NCBI GenBank assembly: GCA_937884995.1
Contig: CAKZZL010000037.1
Span: 62,001 to 126,000 of the forward strand
Reading direction: 5' to 3'
Source: an uncultured Clostridia bacterium
GTDB lineage: Bacteria > Bacillota > Clostridia > Oscillospirales > Acutalibacteraceae
Length of the DNA stretch: 64,000 nt
The position numbers and the translations under genes are program-made. Position 1 is the first letter of the stretch. The number at the start of each line of letters is the position of its first letter. The notes below the pieces were generated by a model. The model was not told where the DNA came from. It was given only the letters and a program-made list of their open reading frames with translations, and did not search any database. Of this stretch, positions 45,753-54,505 are shown in pieces.

Positions 45753-47303
45753 TCAAGCATTAAGATTCTGCTTAACTTCATCAAATGTTCTTGTTACATC
45801 ATCAGCAGGAGCCTTTGTAAGAAGACTTACAACTACCATAGCAATCAGACCTGTGATGAAAGCGGGGAGGAGTTCATAAATATCGAGAACTGTGCCTGCA
45901 AACTGTACACGTATAATGAACTTCCATATAAAGATCATTACGCCGCCTGCGAGCATACCTGCGAGAGCACCCCATTTATTGGCTCTTCTCCAGAAAAGAG
46001 AAAGCAAAACAACAGGGCCGAAAGCGGCACCGAAGCCTGCCCATGCAAAGGATACTATGTAGAATACAGAACCATTTGGATCTCTTGCAAGGAAGACTGC
46101 TATTATTGATATTATAACAACAGATACTCTTGCGATAATCAGTGTCTGTTTTTCTGAAAGTTTTACTTTGAATGTATTTACCAAGAGATCCTGAGTTATG
46201 CTCGATGATGCAGCGATAAGCTGTGAGTCAGCAGTTGACATTGTTGATGCAAGTATACCGGAAAGGAATATGCCTGCTGCAAAAGCGGGTATCCATCCTC
46301 TTGTTGATAAGAATTTTGAAAAATCAACGATTATGGATTCAGCTGCTGAAGCAGTTTCATAATTAACCCCTATAACACCGGTCTTCATTAATGAATAACC
46401 TGCAACACCGATTAAAACTGCAACGCCCATTGAGATAACTACCCAAACTGATGCAATTCTTCTTGAAAGTTTAAGTTTTTTAGGATCCTTTATAGCCATG
46501 AATCTTAAAAGAATATGAGGCATGCCGAAATATCCGAGACCCCACGCAAGAGTGGAAGCTATAGTTATCGGACCATATTTCCCGGTCGTCATGGTTTCAA
46601 CACTGAAGCCTTTGAAAAGATTAAGATATCCATCCATTTGTGAGGCATTATCGATAATGTTGTGGAAACCTCCGATTATTCCCTCGGATATGCCGAGAAC
46701 TGTAATAAGAGCAAGGCTCATAATGATACTTTGTACAAAGTCAGTAGTAGATGCGGCCAGAAAACCGCCGAGAGTGCAATATATGATTATAACGGCTGCA
46801 CATATTATCACAGCTGTGAGATAATCCATGCCGAAAAGGCTGTGAAAGAATTTGCCGCAGGCTGAGAAACCTGATGCTGTATATGGAATAAAGAATACAA
46901 TGATTACAAGTGATGCAATAATTGAGAGTATATTTTTCTTGTCATCAAACCTCTTTGAAAAGAACTCAGGTATGGTTACAGCGCCTATTTTTTCTGTATA
47001 CTTTCTGAGTCTTTTGGAAACAAAGAGCCAGTTGAGATAAGTGCCGATTGCAAGTCCTATTGCTGTCCAGCTTGCTTCCGCAAGCCCGCACATGAGAGCA
47101 AGACCCGGAATACCCATAAGAAGGTAAGCACTCATATCCGATGCTTCTGCGCTCATTGCAGTTACGAACGGACCAAGCTGTCTTCCTCCAAGATAGTAGT
47201 CAGAACTGGTTTGGTTTCCTTTTGAAAAACGGAATCCCATTCCTATCATCATTGCCATATATAAAATGATGGCTACGATGACGATGATAGTGTTAACTGT
47301 CAT
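45753..47303 (-). CDS. putP: sodium/proline symporter PutP
   Basis: 516-aa sodium:solute symporter with about thirteen helices. Family patterns include SSDYYLGGRQLGPFVTAMSA near the start, with the Na+-binding Ala/Ser region SAEASDMSAYLLMGIPG, and the SSF signature in GILASTMSTADSQLIAASS. The ATG at 47303 lies nine bases after AAAGGA; a TTG at 47312 is closer to the ribosome site but less likely. It lies only 39 bases after the hydrolase gene at 47343-48500, with no terminator between, so it may be the third gene of that unit. Confidence 0.93.
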   Translation of the reverse strand: MTVNTIIVIVAIILYMAMMIGMGFRFSKGNQTSSDYYLGGRQLGPFVTAMSAEASDMSAYLLMGIPGLALMCGLAEASWTAIGLAIGTYLNWLFVSKRLRKYTEKIGAVTIPEFFSKRFDDKKNILSIIASLVIIVFFIPYTASGFSACGKFFHSLFGMDYLTAVIICAAVIIIYCTLGGFLAASTTDFVQSIIMSLALITVLGISEGIIGGFHNIIDNASQMDGYLNLFKGFSVETMTTGKYGPITIASTLAWGLGYFGMPHILLRFMAIKDPKKLKLSRRIASVWVVISMGVAVLIGVAGYSLMKTGVIGVNYETASAAESIIVDFSKFLSTRGWIPAFAAGIFLSGILASTMSTADSQLIAASSSITQDLLVNTFKVKLSEKQTLIIARVSVVIISIIAVFLARDPNGSVFYIVSFAWAGFGAAFGPVVLLSLFWRRANKWGALAGMLAGGVMIFIWKFIIRVQFAGTVLDIYELLPAFITGLIAMVVVSLLTKAPADDVTRTFDEVKQNLNA

Positions 47304-47342
47304 TAAAATCAATCCTTTATAGTTAAAAAATATCTAATGGCA

Positions 47343-48500
47343 TTATCCGAAGACTTTGCTCAAGATTTTTGAACCCTTCTCAAATGCAGGACCTGCAACC
47401 TCCATAACGGATTTAGTAGATGCAACCACAATCTTTCCAAAACCGTCCACGAAGTTAACAAGTGCTTCATGTGTGGTATCATCTGCAACTTTGTACATGC
47501 TTACAATCTGCCTGGCTTCATGAAGCGGGTGCATTGCAAGCTGAGAAAGATTTACGAGGTCTGAATTCTCTATAAGTTCGCCTGCGAATGAGTCGATAAG
47601 TGAACCTTGCTCGTCACCGACTCTGTATATGAAGGTCTTAAGGAACTGGTCAGTAATTTTTGCCAGCATATTAACATCACTTCTTACATCAAGATCAGGT
47701 CCGTTTGTCTTCCAAAAGCCGAGATCGTGCTGAATCATGCCGATTAAATGCTTGTTTTTTACAGCAATATAATCATCATCATGGAAAAGAAGCATACCTA
47801 TAAATGATGAAGTCGGGACAAAATGATGATAGCTGGGACGTATATCTTGATAAGCGCGGGTGTACATAAAGCTGTCATTTACAAAGCCCGGGCCGTCATT
47901 ATTGTATATGCCTATGAATCTTTCACGGATTTTCTTATCACAATTCAAAGCTCCGTAAAGAGCAACATTTCCGCCTTTTGAGTGACCACAGATTCTAATC
48001 TTACCATCAAATTGCGGAGCAATGCGGTTGATATATTCAACAGCAAGCTGATGTGAAGGAATGCCTTTCCTTGTGTAAAGGTCAAGGTCTTCTTTCCAGC
48101 CTACGAATGTATCATCTGTGCCTCTGAAAACAATTACTGTTGTTCCGTCAGGAAGAAGGTATGTGATGGCTGCGAACTGAACTGCAGGTTCTCTCTCAAA
48201 TGCTGTTTCAAGAGCATATGCTTTCATTTCCGAGAATCTTTTGGACTTTGCAGCTTCCATCATCATTACACTGATTTCTTTTCTTAGCATAAGTGCCGGA
48301 GCTATGTGCTTATGTCCGTTGTAGGCAAACATTTTTTCACACATCTCGCCGAAAGGAATAGGATTCATGCTCGGTGGAACAACTTTGTCAAAAGGCATAT
48401 AGAAAAGGTTGCATAAAATGATATTATCAACATTTCCAAATGGCATTTCTTCAAAAGACTTGTCCCCGTATTCTTTAATATAATCGAGTGCTGTAGACAT
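47343..48500 (-). CDS. Mbeg1-like (DUF2974) alpha/beta hydrolase, intact lipase serine
   Basis: 385 aa. The nucleophile elbow is intact, ICGHSKGGNVALYGAL, and the earlier VIVFRGTDDTFVGWKEDL is the lipase-class-3-type oxyanion region. No signal peptide. The C-terminal ~100 residues are helical and lack a family signature. Known relatives are poorly characterised putative lipases. It starts 13 bases after the second hydrolase of this operon, whose own catalytic residues are lost. Confidence 0.85.
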   Translation of the reverse strand: MSTALDYIKEYGDKSFEEMPFGNVDNIILCNLFYMPFDKVVPPSMNPIPFGEMCEKMFAYNGHKHIAPALMLRKEISVMMMEAAKSKRFSEMKAYALETAFEREPAVQFAAITYLLPDGTTVIVFRGTDDTFVGWKEDLDLYTRKGIPSHQLAVEYINRIAPQFDGKIRICGHSKGGNVALYGALNCDKKIRERFIGIYNNDGPGFVNDSFMYTRAYQDIRPSYHHFVPTSSFIGMLLFHDDDYIAVKNKHLIGMIQHDLGFWKTNGPDLDVRSDVNMLAKITDQFLKTFIYRVGDEQGSLIDSFAGELIENSDLVNLSQLAMHPLHEARQIVSMYKVADDTTHEALVNFVDGFGKIVVASTKSVMEVAGPAFEKGSKILSKVFG

Positions 48501-48513
48501 ATATATAACCCCC

Positions 48514-49557
48514 TCAGTTTCTTGTGTCTGTATTTACATCTGTATCTGTGTTTTCAATCTTATCGTTGTCCTGATTGTCGGTATCTTCTTTAATTTGAGG
48601 TGCCTCAAATTGTTTTCTGTGTTCATCGGCAAGTTCATCAAGCCAGTCAATGATATCTTCAGTGACTTCTTTACGGTTTATCTCATTGAGAAGCTCATAC
48701 CTTGCGCCTTCATAGACTTTTAAGCTGACATTTTTATGGCCTGTTCTTTTCAGCGTCTTATATACTTCATTTACACCTTTGCTGTAGTTACCTGCCGGGT
48801 CATTGCTTCCTTCTAAAAGAAGTATAGGCATACTCAATGGAATCGAGTTATACCATCTTCTCGTTGAAATCTGCTTTAAGATAGTGAAAATGTCTTTAAG
48901 AGCGCTTACAGTATACATAAAGCCGCAAAGATCATCATCTATATACTTATCAACTTCTTCTTTGTCTCTTGACAGCCAATCCCAGTCAGTCCTTTTTTCT
49001 GTCTTTCGGTTATATGAACCGAATGCAATGGTATCAAGAACTTCCGAACGGTATCTTGTGCCGTTCTGCTTTATAAAGGTGTTGGCAAGATGTATACCTG
49101 TGGATATTGTAGGATGTTCACCGCTTGTGGATGAATAGATGACACCATCCAAAAGATATCCGTATTTAGCTGTGTATTTCCTTGCAATCAAAGAACCAAG
49201 TCCGTGGCTGAACATGTATATCGGCAGGTTTGCATACTCACTTTTGATAATATCTGTCAAGGACTTAAGATCCTCAACAAGAACATCGTCTCCACCGCTA
49301 TCACCGAAATAACCAAGCATCTCTTCGTTGCTGACGGAAGAACCATGGCCTAAGTGGTCGCTTACAAATACGGCATAGCCGCGTTTGCAGAGCTCAAATG
49401 CGAATCTCGCATATCTGCCTGAGTATTCAGCAAGACCGTGTGATATCTGAACAATGCCTTTGATGGAGCCGTAATCCATAGGAGCCGCACTCTGGGCATA
49501 TATATCACAAAGACCTGATTTTGAAGGAAATGAGTATTCATTAGTCAGAAAATCCAA
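48514..49557 (-). CDS. monoacylglycerol-lipase-like alpha/beta protein without catalytic Ser and His
   Basis: 347 aa with the fold and motifs of serine hydrolases of the lysophospholipase/monoacylglycerol-lipase group (QISHGLAEYSGRYARFAFEL, VSDHLGHGSS). The nucleophile elbow, usually FGHSMGS, reads FSHGLGS, so the catalytic serine is G119. The catalytic histidine in the late motif, usually RHE, reads YEGARYELLNE. The aspartate region SNDPAGNY remains. The C-terminus is a hydrophilic Asp/Asn/Thr tail. The start is TTG with AGGAGTGA six bases before. Two of three triad residues are changed, so hydrolase activity is unlikely. Confidence 0.85.
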   Translation of the reverse strand: MDFLTNEYSFPSKSGLCDIYAQSAAPMDYGSIKGIVQISHGLAEYSGRYARFAFELCKRGYAVFVSDHLGHGSSVSNEEMLGYFGDSGGDDVLVEDLKSLTDIIKSEYANLPIYMFSHGLGSLIARKYTAKYGYLLDGVIYSSTSGEHPTISTGIHLANTFIKQNGTRYRSEVLDTIAFGSYNRKTEKRTDWDWLSRDKEEVDKYIDDDLCGFMYTVSALKDIFTILKQISTRRWYNSIPLSMPILLLEGSNDPAGNYSKGVNEVYKTLKRTGHKNVSLKVYEGARYELLNEINRKEVTEDIIDWLDELADEHRKQFEAPQIKEDTDNQDNDKIENTDTDVNTDTRN

Positions 49558-49739
49558 TAGATATCACTCCTATATTAAGTATCTATTATAACACTATAAG
49601 ACATCAAATACTACATTTTAGTTAGTTTTTGTCTAAATATATTTAGGAGTACGAAAAAAGTGAAAAAACAGAAAAATCAGCTCTATTTATATTGGATTTG
49701 CCTATGTAAATTCTCTTCTGTCAGCCGGTGTCAATTTTC

Positions 49740-49768
49740 TTGATTTTAACCTTTAAGTATGATACTAT
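49740..49768 (+). promoter_or_regulatory. promoter of the sugar-acid operon
   Basis: TTGATT (49740-49745), 17 bases, TACTAT (49763-49768), 50 bases before the ATG at 49819. Confidence 0.6.
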
Positions 49769-49818
49769 AACTTGATATCTTTTTTTGTGAAAAAACTTTC
49801 TTCAAAGGAGTAGTTTTA

Positions 49819-50877
49819 ATGAAAAAATATGCAATCGCAACAGTAACAAGTATGGGACTCAGGATCACTCCTCAGGACCGTATGGCTGTACAAAACAGCA
49901 ACCTTTTTTATATGCAGGCAACATCTGCTGAGACTAATGTCTTAAATGTTTCGTCAAGCCTTGGTAAAGAGTGCCTTATCCTTACAAAATTTGTAGAAGG
50001 TTCACCAATGGCTGACTTTATAAAGAGACAATTACGTGCTCGCAATATCCGTTTTGAAGGAAAAGAGGTTCCTCAGGGTGGGCCATGGGGATACAGACAT
50101 CAATTCAATATAGCTGATTCCGGTTTTGGACTAAGAGCACCCAGAGTATGGAATGACCGTGCCGGTGAAATAGGAAGAACTCTTTCCGCAGATGATTTTG
50201 ACCTTGACCGTATTTTCGGTGAGGAAGGTGCATCTATCCTACATCTTTCCGGCCTTATAGCCGCAATGAGCGAAGAGACAACAAAATGTTGCCTTGAGGT
50301 TGCTAAAGCAGCAAAAAAATACGGCACACTTGTAAGTTTTGACCTTAATTACCGCGCCACTTTCTGGAAAGGCCGCGAAGAGGAACTTAGCCGTGTCTTC
50401 CATGAGATTGCATCCATAGCTGATATCCTTATTGGAAACGAGGAAGACTTCCAGCTTTGTCTCGGTTTTAAGGGACCTGAGGCAGGAGGGACTGAACTTA
50501 AGTCCAAGATTGACAGATTCAAGATAATGATTGATGAAGTCAGAAAAGAATATCCACAGGCAAGAGCATATGCGACAACGTTAAGACAGGTCGTTTCAGC
50601 AAATGAACATCTCTGGGGTGCATTACTCTGGGCTGACGGCGAATGGTATGTTGAGGAGCCAAGACCTATACAGGTTATGGACCGTATCGGCGGCGGTGAC
50701 GGTTTTTCGGGTGGACTGCTCTATGGACTGCTTAATGGATGGTCAGCAGACAAATGGCTGCAGTTCGGCTGGGCAAGCGGAGTTCTTGCTGCAAGCAGCT
50801 TAAATGATTATGCTGAACCGGCAGATGAAAAACAAGTTTGGGATATATACAAAGGCAATGCCCGAGTACAAAGATAA
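49819..50877 (+). CDS. PfkB-family sugar(-acid) kinase, KdgK-like
   Basis: 352-aa ribokinase-fold kinase. The N-terminal half has a KdgK-like pattern (SAETNVLNVSSSLGKECL) and the ATP-site motif GGGDGFSGGLLYGLLNG carries the catalytic aspartate. Relatives phosphorylate 2-keto-3-deoxygluconate or related sugar acids. Here the next gene is 6-phosphogluconate dehydrogenase, so the substrate may be gluconate or a near relative. The ribosome site is AAAGGAG. It heads a four-gene operon. Confidence 0.85.
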   Translation: MKKYAIATVTSMGLRITPQDRMAVQNSNLFYMQATSAETNVLNVSSSLGKECLILTKFVEGSPMADFIKRQLRARNIRFEGKEVPQGGPWGYRHQFNIADSGFGLRAPRVWNDRAGEIGRTLSADDFDLDRIFGEEGASILHLSGLIAAMSEETTKCCLEVAKAAKKYGTLVSFDLNYRATFWKGREEELSRVFHEIASIADILIGNEEDFQLCLGFKGPEAGGTELKSKIDRFKIMIDEVRKEYPQARAYATTLRQVVSANEHLWGALLWADGEWYVEEPRPIQVMDRIGGGDGFSGGLLYGLLNGWSADKWLQFGWASGVLAASSLNDYAEPADEKQVWDIYKGNARVQR

Positions 50878-50894
50878 AAGGAGTATTCATTGAT

Positions 50895-52346
50895 ATGAAA
50901 AAAGCTGATATAGGACTTATTGGTCTTGCCGTTATGGGTGAGAATCTTGTAATGAATATGGAGTCAAAAGGCTTCACTGTTGCAGTATACAACCGGACCG
51001 TATCCAAGGTTGATAACTTTATAAACGGACGCGCAAAGGACAAAAATATCATAGGCTGTCATAGCCTTGAGGAACTTGTCGGAAATCTTGAAAAGCCAAG
51101 AAAAGTTTTCATGATGATAAAAGCCGGTGCATCTGTTGATGCAATGATAGACCAGCTTCTTGATTTACTTGAAGACGGAGATATCATTATAGACGGCGGA
51201 AACTCACATTTCCCGGATACAATCCGCAGAACAGAGTATGTTGAAAGCAAAGGAAAGTTATATATCGGTACAGGAGTATCAGGCGGTGAAGAAGGCGCAT
51301 TGAAGGGCCCGAGCATGATGCCCGGCGGGTCTCCGGCTGCATGGCCGTATGTTAAACCGATTCTTCAGGCAATATGCGCCAAGGTTGAAAACGGTGAGCC
51401 ATGCTGTGACTGGGTAGGTGAAAACGGTGCCGGACACTTTGTTAAAATGGTTCATAATGGTATAGAATACGGCGATATGCAGCTCATATGCGAAGCTTAT
51501 CAAATGATGCGCGATTTGCTCAAAATGTCCTATGACGAAATGTATGAAACTTTCAAAGCATGGAATGAAACGGAACTTGACAGCTACCTTATTGAGATAT
51601 CAAGGGATATCCTTGCATACAAGGACAGCGACGGTCAGCCTCTTGCCGAAAAGATTCTTGATACAGCTGGACAAAAAGGAACAGGTAAATGGACCGGTAT
51701 CGCAGCAATGGATGAAGGCGTGCCGCTTACATTAATCGGTGAAGCAGTATTTGCAAGATGTTTGTCTGCAATGAAGGATGAACGTGTAGAGGCAAGCAGG
51801 GTTTTCAAGAGAGAAATCGCTCCTTTCGAGGGTGATAAGGCAGAAATGGTTGAAGCTATCCGTCAGGCGCTTTTTGCTTCAAAAATCATTTCTTATGCAC
51901 AAGGTTATACATTGATGCGCACTGCAGCTGAACATTACGGCTGGAAACTGAATTACGGCGGAATTGCTTTGATGTGGCGCGGTGGCTGTATCATACGTTC
52001 TGTTTTCCTCGGGAAAATTAAGGAAGCATATGATAATAACCCCAACCTTAACAACCTTCTTCTTGATCCGTATTTCAAGAGCACAATAGAAAAGTTGGTT
52101 CCTGCATGGCGGAAGGTTGCTTCTGCAGCTTTACAATATGGTGTTCCAGCACCTGCCATGACATCGGCTTTAAGCTATTTTGACGGTTATACAAGTGAAA
52201 GACTGCCTGCAAATCTTCTTCAGGCACAACGTGATTATTTCGGAGCTCATACATATGAGAGAACAGATGCTCCCAGAGGCGAATTCTTCCACACAAACTG
52301 GACAGGACACGGCGGAGATACCGCAGCTACTACATACAATGCTTGA
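50895..52346 (+). CDS. gnd: 6-phosphogluconate dehydrogenase (decarboxylating)
   Basis: 483 aa, full length. It begins with the NADP-binding ADIGLIGLAVMGENLVMNME and holds the family signature FVKMVHNGIEYGDMQL; the C-terminus FFHTNWTGHGGDTAATTYNA is also typical. It oxidises 6-phosphogluconate to ribulose-5-phosphate, with CO2 and NAD(P)H. The ATG at 50895 follows AAGGAG by twelve bases; an earlier in-frame ATG at 50838 lies inside the kinase gene. The stop overlaps the next start by eight bases. Confidence 0.97.
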   Translation: MKKADIGLIGLAVMGENLVMNMESKGFTVAVYNRTVSKVDNFINGRAKDKNIIGCHSLEELVGNLEKPRKVFMMIKAGASVDAMIDQLLDLLEDGDIIIDGGNSHFPDTIRRTEYVESKGKLYIGTGVSGGEEGALKGPSMMPGGSPAAWPYVKPILQAICAKVENGEPCCDWVGENGAGHFVKMVHNGIEYGDMQLICEAYQMMRDLLKMSYDEMYETFKAWNETELDSYLIEISRDILAYKDSDGQPLAEKILDTAGQKGTGKWTGIAAMDEGVPLTLIGEAVFARCLSAMKDERVEASRVFKREIAPFEGDKAEMVEAIRQALFASKIISYAQGYTLMRTAAEHYGWKLNYGGIALMWRGGCIIRSVFLGKIKEAYDNNPNLNNLLLDPYFKSTIEKLVPAWRKVASAALQYGVPAPAMTSALSYFDGYTSERLPANLLQAQRDYFGAHTYERTDAPRGEFFHTNWTGHGGDTAATTYNA

Positions 52347-53178
52347 TATACGACTTATTGCACTCGATCTTGACGGCACATTGCTGAATTCCGATAAGAA
52401 ACTTTCTGAAAAAAACAGAAACGCACTGGAGCGGGCTGCTGCAGAAGGAATTGAAATTGTCCCTGCCACAGGCCGTTTCTACCGCGGAATGCCGCAGGTA
52501 ATCCGGGATCTGCCATTTGTGCACTATGTTATCTCAATCAATGGCGCGCAAGTCTATGATGTGAGAGAAGATAAAAGCATATTTGTATCTGAAATTGATT
52601 GCGATACCGCCATAAAGGTGATGGAGCAGCTCGATAAGGCAGATCTGATTTATGATTGCTATCAAAATGGCTGGGGTTGGATGACTCAGGCTTTCTATGA
52701 CAAGGCGCAGGACTATGCAGCAAGTACTCACAGCCTTGAAATGATACGTAATCTCCGCAGCCCGGTATCAGAATTAAAAGCTTATCTTAAAGAGAAAAAT
52801 GCCGGTGTACAAAAAGTACAGGCATTTTTCAAAGATATAGAAGAACGAGCTGAATTTTTCACTTTGATTCAGAAAGAATTCCCGGATTTAAAAATCACAA
52901 CATCCATGGTAAATAACATAGAAATCAACAGCAATGAAGCAAATAAAGGGAATGCGCTTAAAAATCTGGCAGATTATTTAGGATTTCCTCTTTCAAAAAC
53001 TATGGCTTTTGGTGATGACCTGAATGATATTTCCATGATTGAAACTGCAGGCATAGGAGTTGCCATGGGCAATGCAGATGATTTCGTAAAAAAAATCGCA
53101 GATTTTGAAAGCTGCGATTGTGATAATGACGGAATAGCTTTTGCATTGGAAAAACTTTTGTGGGAGAAAGATATATGA
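52339..53178 (+). CDS. Cof-type HAD phosphatase
   Basis: 279 aa. It has LDLDGTLLNSDKKLSEKN (motif I) at the start and FGDDLNDISMIETAG (motif IV) near the end, with an inserted C2-type cap, so it is of the Cof/SupH group acting on sugar phosphates or nucleotides. The ATG at 52339 overlaps the gnd stop by eight bases. A longer frame from 52180 would lie inside gnd. The substrate is unknown; the operon suggests a sugar-acid phosphate. Confidence 0.9.
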   Translation: MLDIRLIALDLDGTLLNSDKKLSEKNRNALERAAAEGIEIVPATGRFYRGMPQVIRDLPFVHYVISINGAQVYDVREDKSIFVSEIDCDTAIKVMEQLDKADLIYDCYQNGWGWMTQAFYDKAQDYAASTHSLEMIRNLRSPVSELKAYLKEKNAGVQKVQAFFKDIEERAEFFTLIQKEFPDLKITTSMVNNIEINSNEANKGNALKNLADYLGFPLSKTMAFGDDLNDISMIETAGIGVAMGNADDFVKKIADFESCDCDNDGIAFALEKLLWEKDI

Positions 53179-54455
53179 AAGACATATATATGATTGCCAA
53201 AAATGAAGACGGCCTGACTAAGGAAGAAATAAAAGAAGCTCTTTTTGATTCCATAAAAGACAGGCCATTGAAAAAGGTACTTATTCTCCCTCCGGATTTT
53301 ACACGTTTTCACTCAGGTGCAGGATATATTACAAATATATATTACCATGCATTGACTGAGAAGGGAGTTCATGTTGATATAATGCCTGCTCTCGGCACAC
53401 ATGTCGCGATGACTGAGGAACAATGGAAACTCATGTACGGAGATGTCCCATATGAATCCATGATTGTTCATAATTGGCGCAGCGATGTTGTAAAACTTGG
53501 TGAAATTCCTGCTGATTTTTTATCAGAGATCACAGAGGGATTGTGGGCTGAGCCGGTTTCTGCCGAAGTCAACAAAAAGGTGATGGATGAAAGTTATGAC
53601 CTGATCATTTCTCCGGGTCAGGTTGTGCCTCATGAAGTTATAGGGATGGCAAATCATTCAAAGAATCTCTTTGTGGGAGTCGGCGGCAGTGAAATGATAA
53701 ATAAGTCACATATGGTCGGTGCAGTCTACGGCATGGAACGTATGATGGGCAAGGACTATACTCCGGTAAGAAAAATGTTCGATTACGGCATGGAGCACTT
53801 CTTAGCCGATCGGCCGATTCTCTTTGTACTGACTGTTACAACGGCTCCGGGCGGAATTATCCATACTCATGGACTGTTTATAGGAGAAGGCAGGGAATGC
53901 CTCACTAACGCCGTTAAACTTGCTCAGGAAAAAAATATCGACTTTGTTGAGCACGGACTGAAAAAATGTGTAGTATATCTCGAACCTTCGGAATTTAAAA
54001 GCACATGGCTAGGAAATAAAGCTGTATACCGCACAAGAATGGCTATGGCAGATGACAGCGAACTTGTAATCCTTGCACCGGGAGTTGAACGCTTCGGTGA
54101 GGATGACAAGGTGGATAAGCTTATTCGCAAATACGGATACAGAGGAAGACTTCATACTCTTGATGAGTTTAAGAAAAAAGAAAATGAAGACCTCAGGGAA
54201 AACATGGGCGCGGCAGCCCACCTTATTCATGGTTCCTCCGACGGCAGATTCACAATCACATATGCTGTAAAAAGTATATCCAAAGAAGAGATTTCTTCAG
54301 TCGGATTTAATCCTGCCGATTATGATGAGCTTGTAAAAAAATACGATCCGGAAAAACTGAAATACGGATACAACACAGTCGAAGGCGAAGAGATATATTT
54401 CATACCAAACCCTGCGTTGGGATTATGGATAAACAGAGAAAAATTTGATGAGTAA
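53175..54455 (+). CDS. LarA-family nickel-pincer racemase/epimerase
   Basis: 426 aa. The LarA active-site residues of Lactobacillus plantarum are all recognisable with matching spacing: D41 and R44 (DFTR), H76 (GTH), H153 (VVPHEV), K163 (HSKN) and H179 (INKSHM), equivalent to D72, R75, H108, H174, K184 and H200. Such proteins use the nickel-pincer nucleotide covalently joined at the lysine. larB, larC and larE, which make this cofactor, are not in the window. With PfkB kinase and gnd, a sugar-acid epimerase (for example mannonate/gluconate) fits better than a lactate racemase. The ATG overlaps the HAD stop (ATGA) with GGGAG upstream. Confidence 0.9.
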   Translation: MKDIYMIAKNEDGLTKEEIKEALFDSIKDRPLKKVLILPPDFTRFHSGAGYITNIYYHALTEKGVHVDIMPALGTHVAMTEEQWKLMYGDVPYESMIVHNWRSDVVKLGEIPADFLSEITEGLWAEPVSAEVNKKVMDESYDLIISPGQVVPHEVIGMANHSKNLFVGVGGSEMINKSHMVGAVYGMERMMGKDYTPVRKMFDYGMEHFLADRPILFVLTVTTAPGGIIHTHGLFIGEGRECLTNAVKLAQEKNIDFVEHGLKKCVVYLEPSEFKSTWLGNKAVYRTRMAMADDSELVILAPGVERFGEDDKVDKLIRKYGYRGRLHTLDEFKKKENEDLRENMGAAAHLIHGSSDGRFTITYAVKSISKEEISSVGFNPADYDELVKKYDPEKLKYGYNTVEGEEIYFIPNPALGLWINREKFDE

Positions 54456-54462
54456 AAAAATG

Positions 54463-54493
54463 TCCCGGATCGAAATGTTCCGGGATGTTTTTT
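54463..54493. terminator. bidirectional terminator between convergent genes
   Basis: TCCCGGA (54463-54469) pairs with TCCGGGA (54479-54485), with TTTTTT on the right and seven A on the left. Confidence 0.8.
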
Positions 54494-54505
54494 CTAAGAC
54501 ACGCC

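Noticed and set aside
50838..50894. Longer start of gnd at 50838
   Set aside because: It lies in the end of the kinase gene without a ribosome site; ATG at 50895 gives the normal N-terminus.
52180..52338. Longer start of the Cof-type HAD gene
   Set aside because: The extra 53 residues are a shadow of gnd; ATG at 52339 begins the normal HAD motif.
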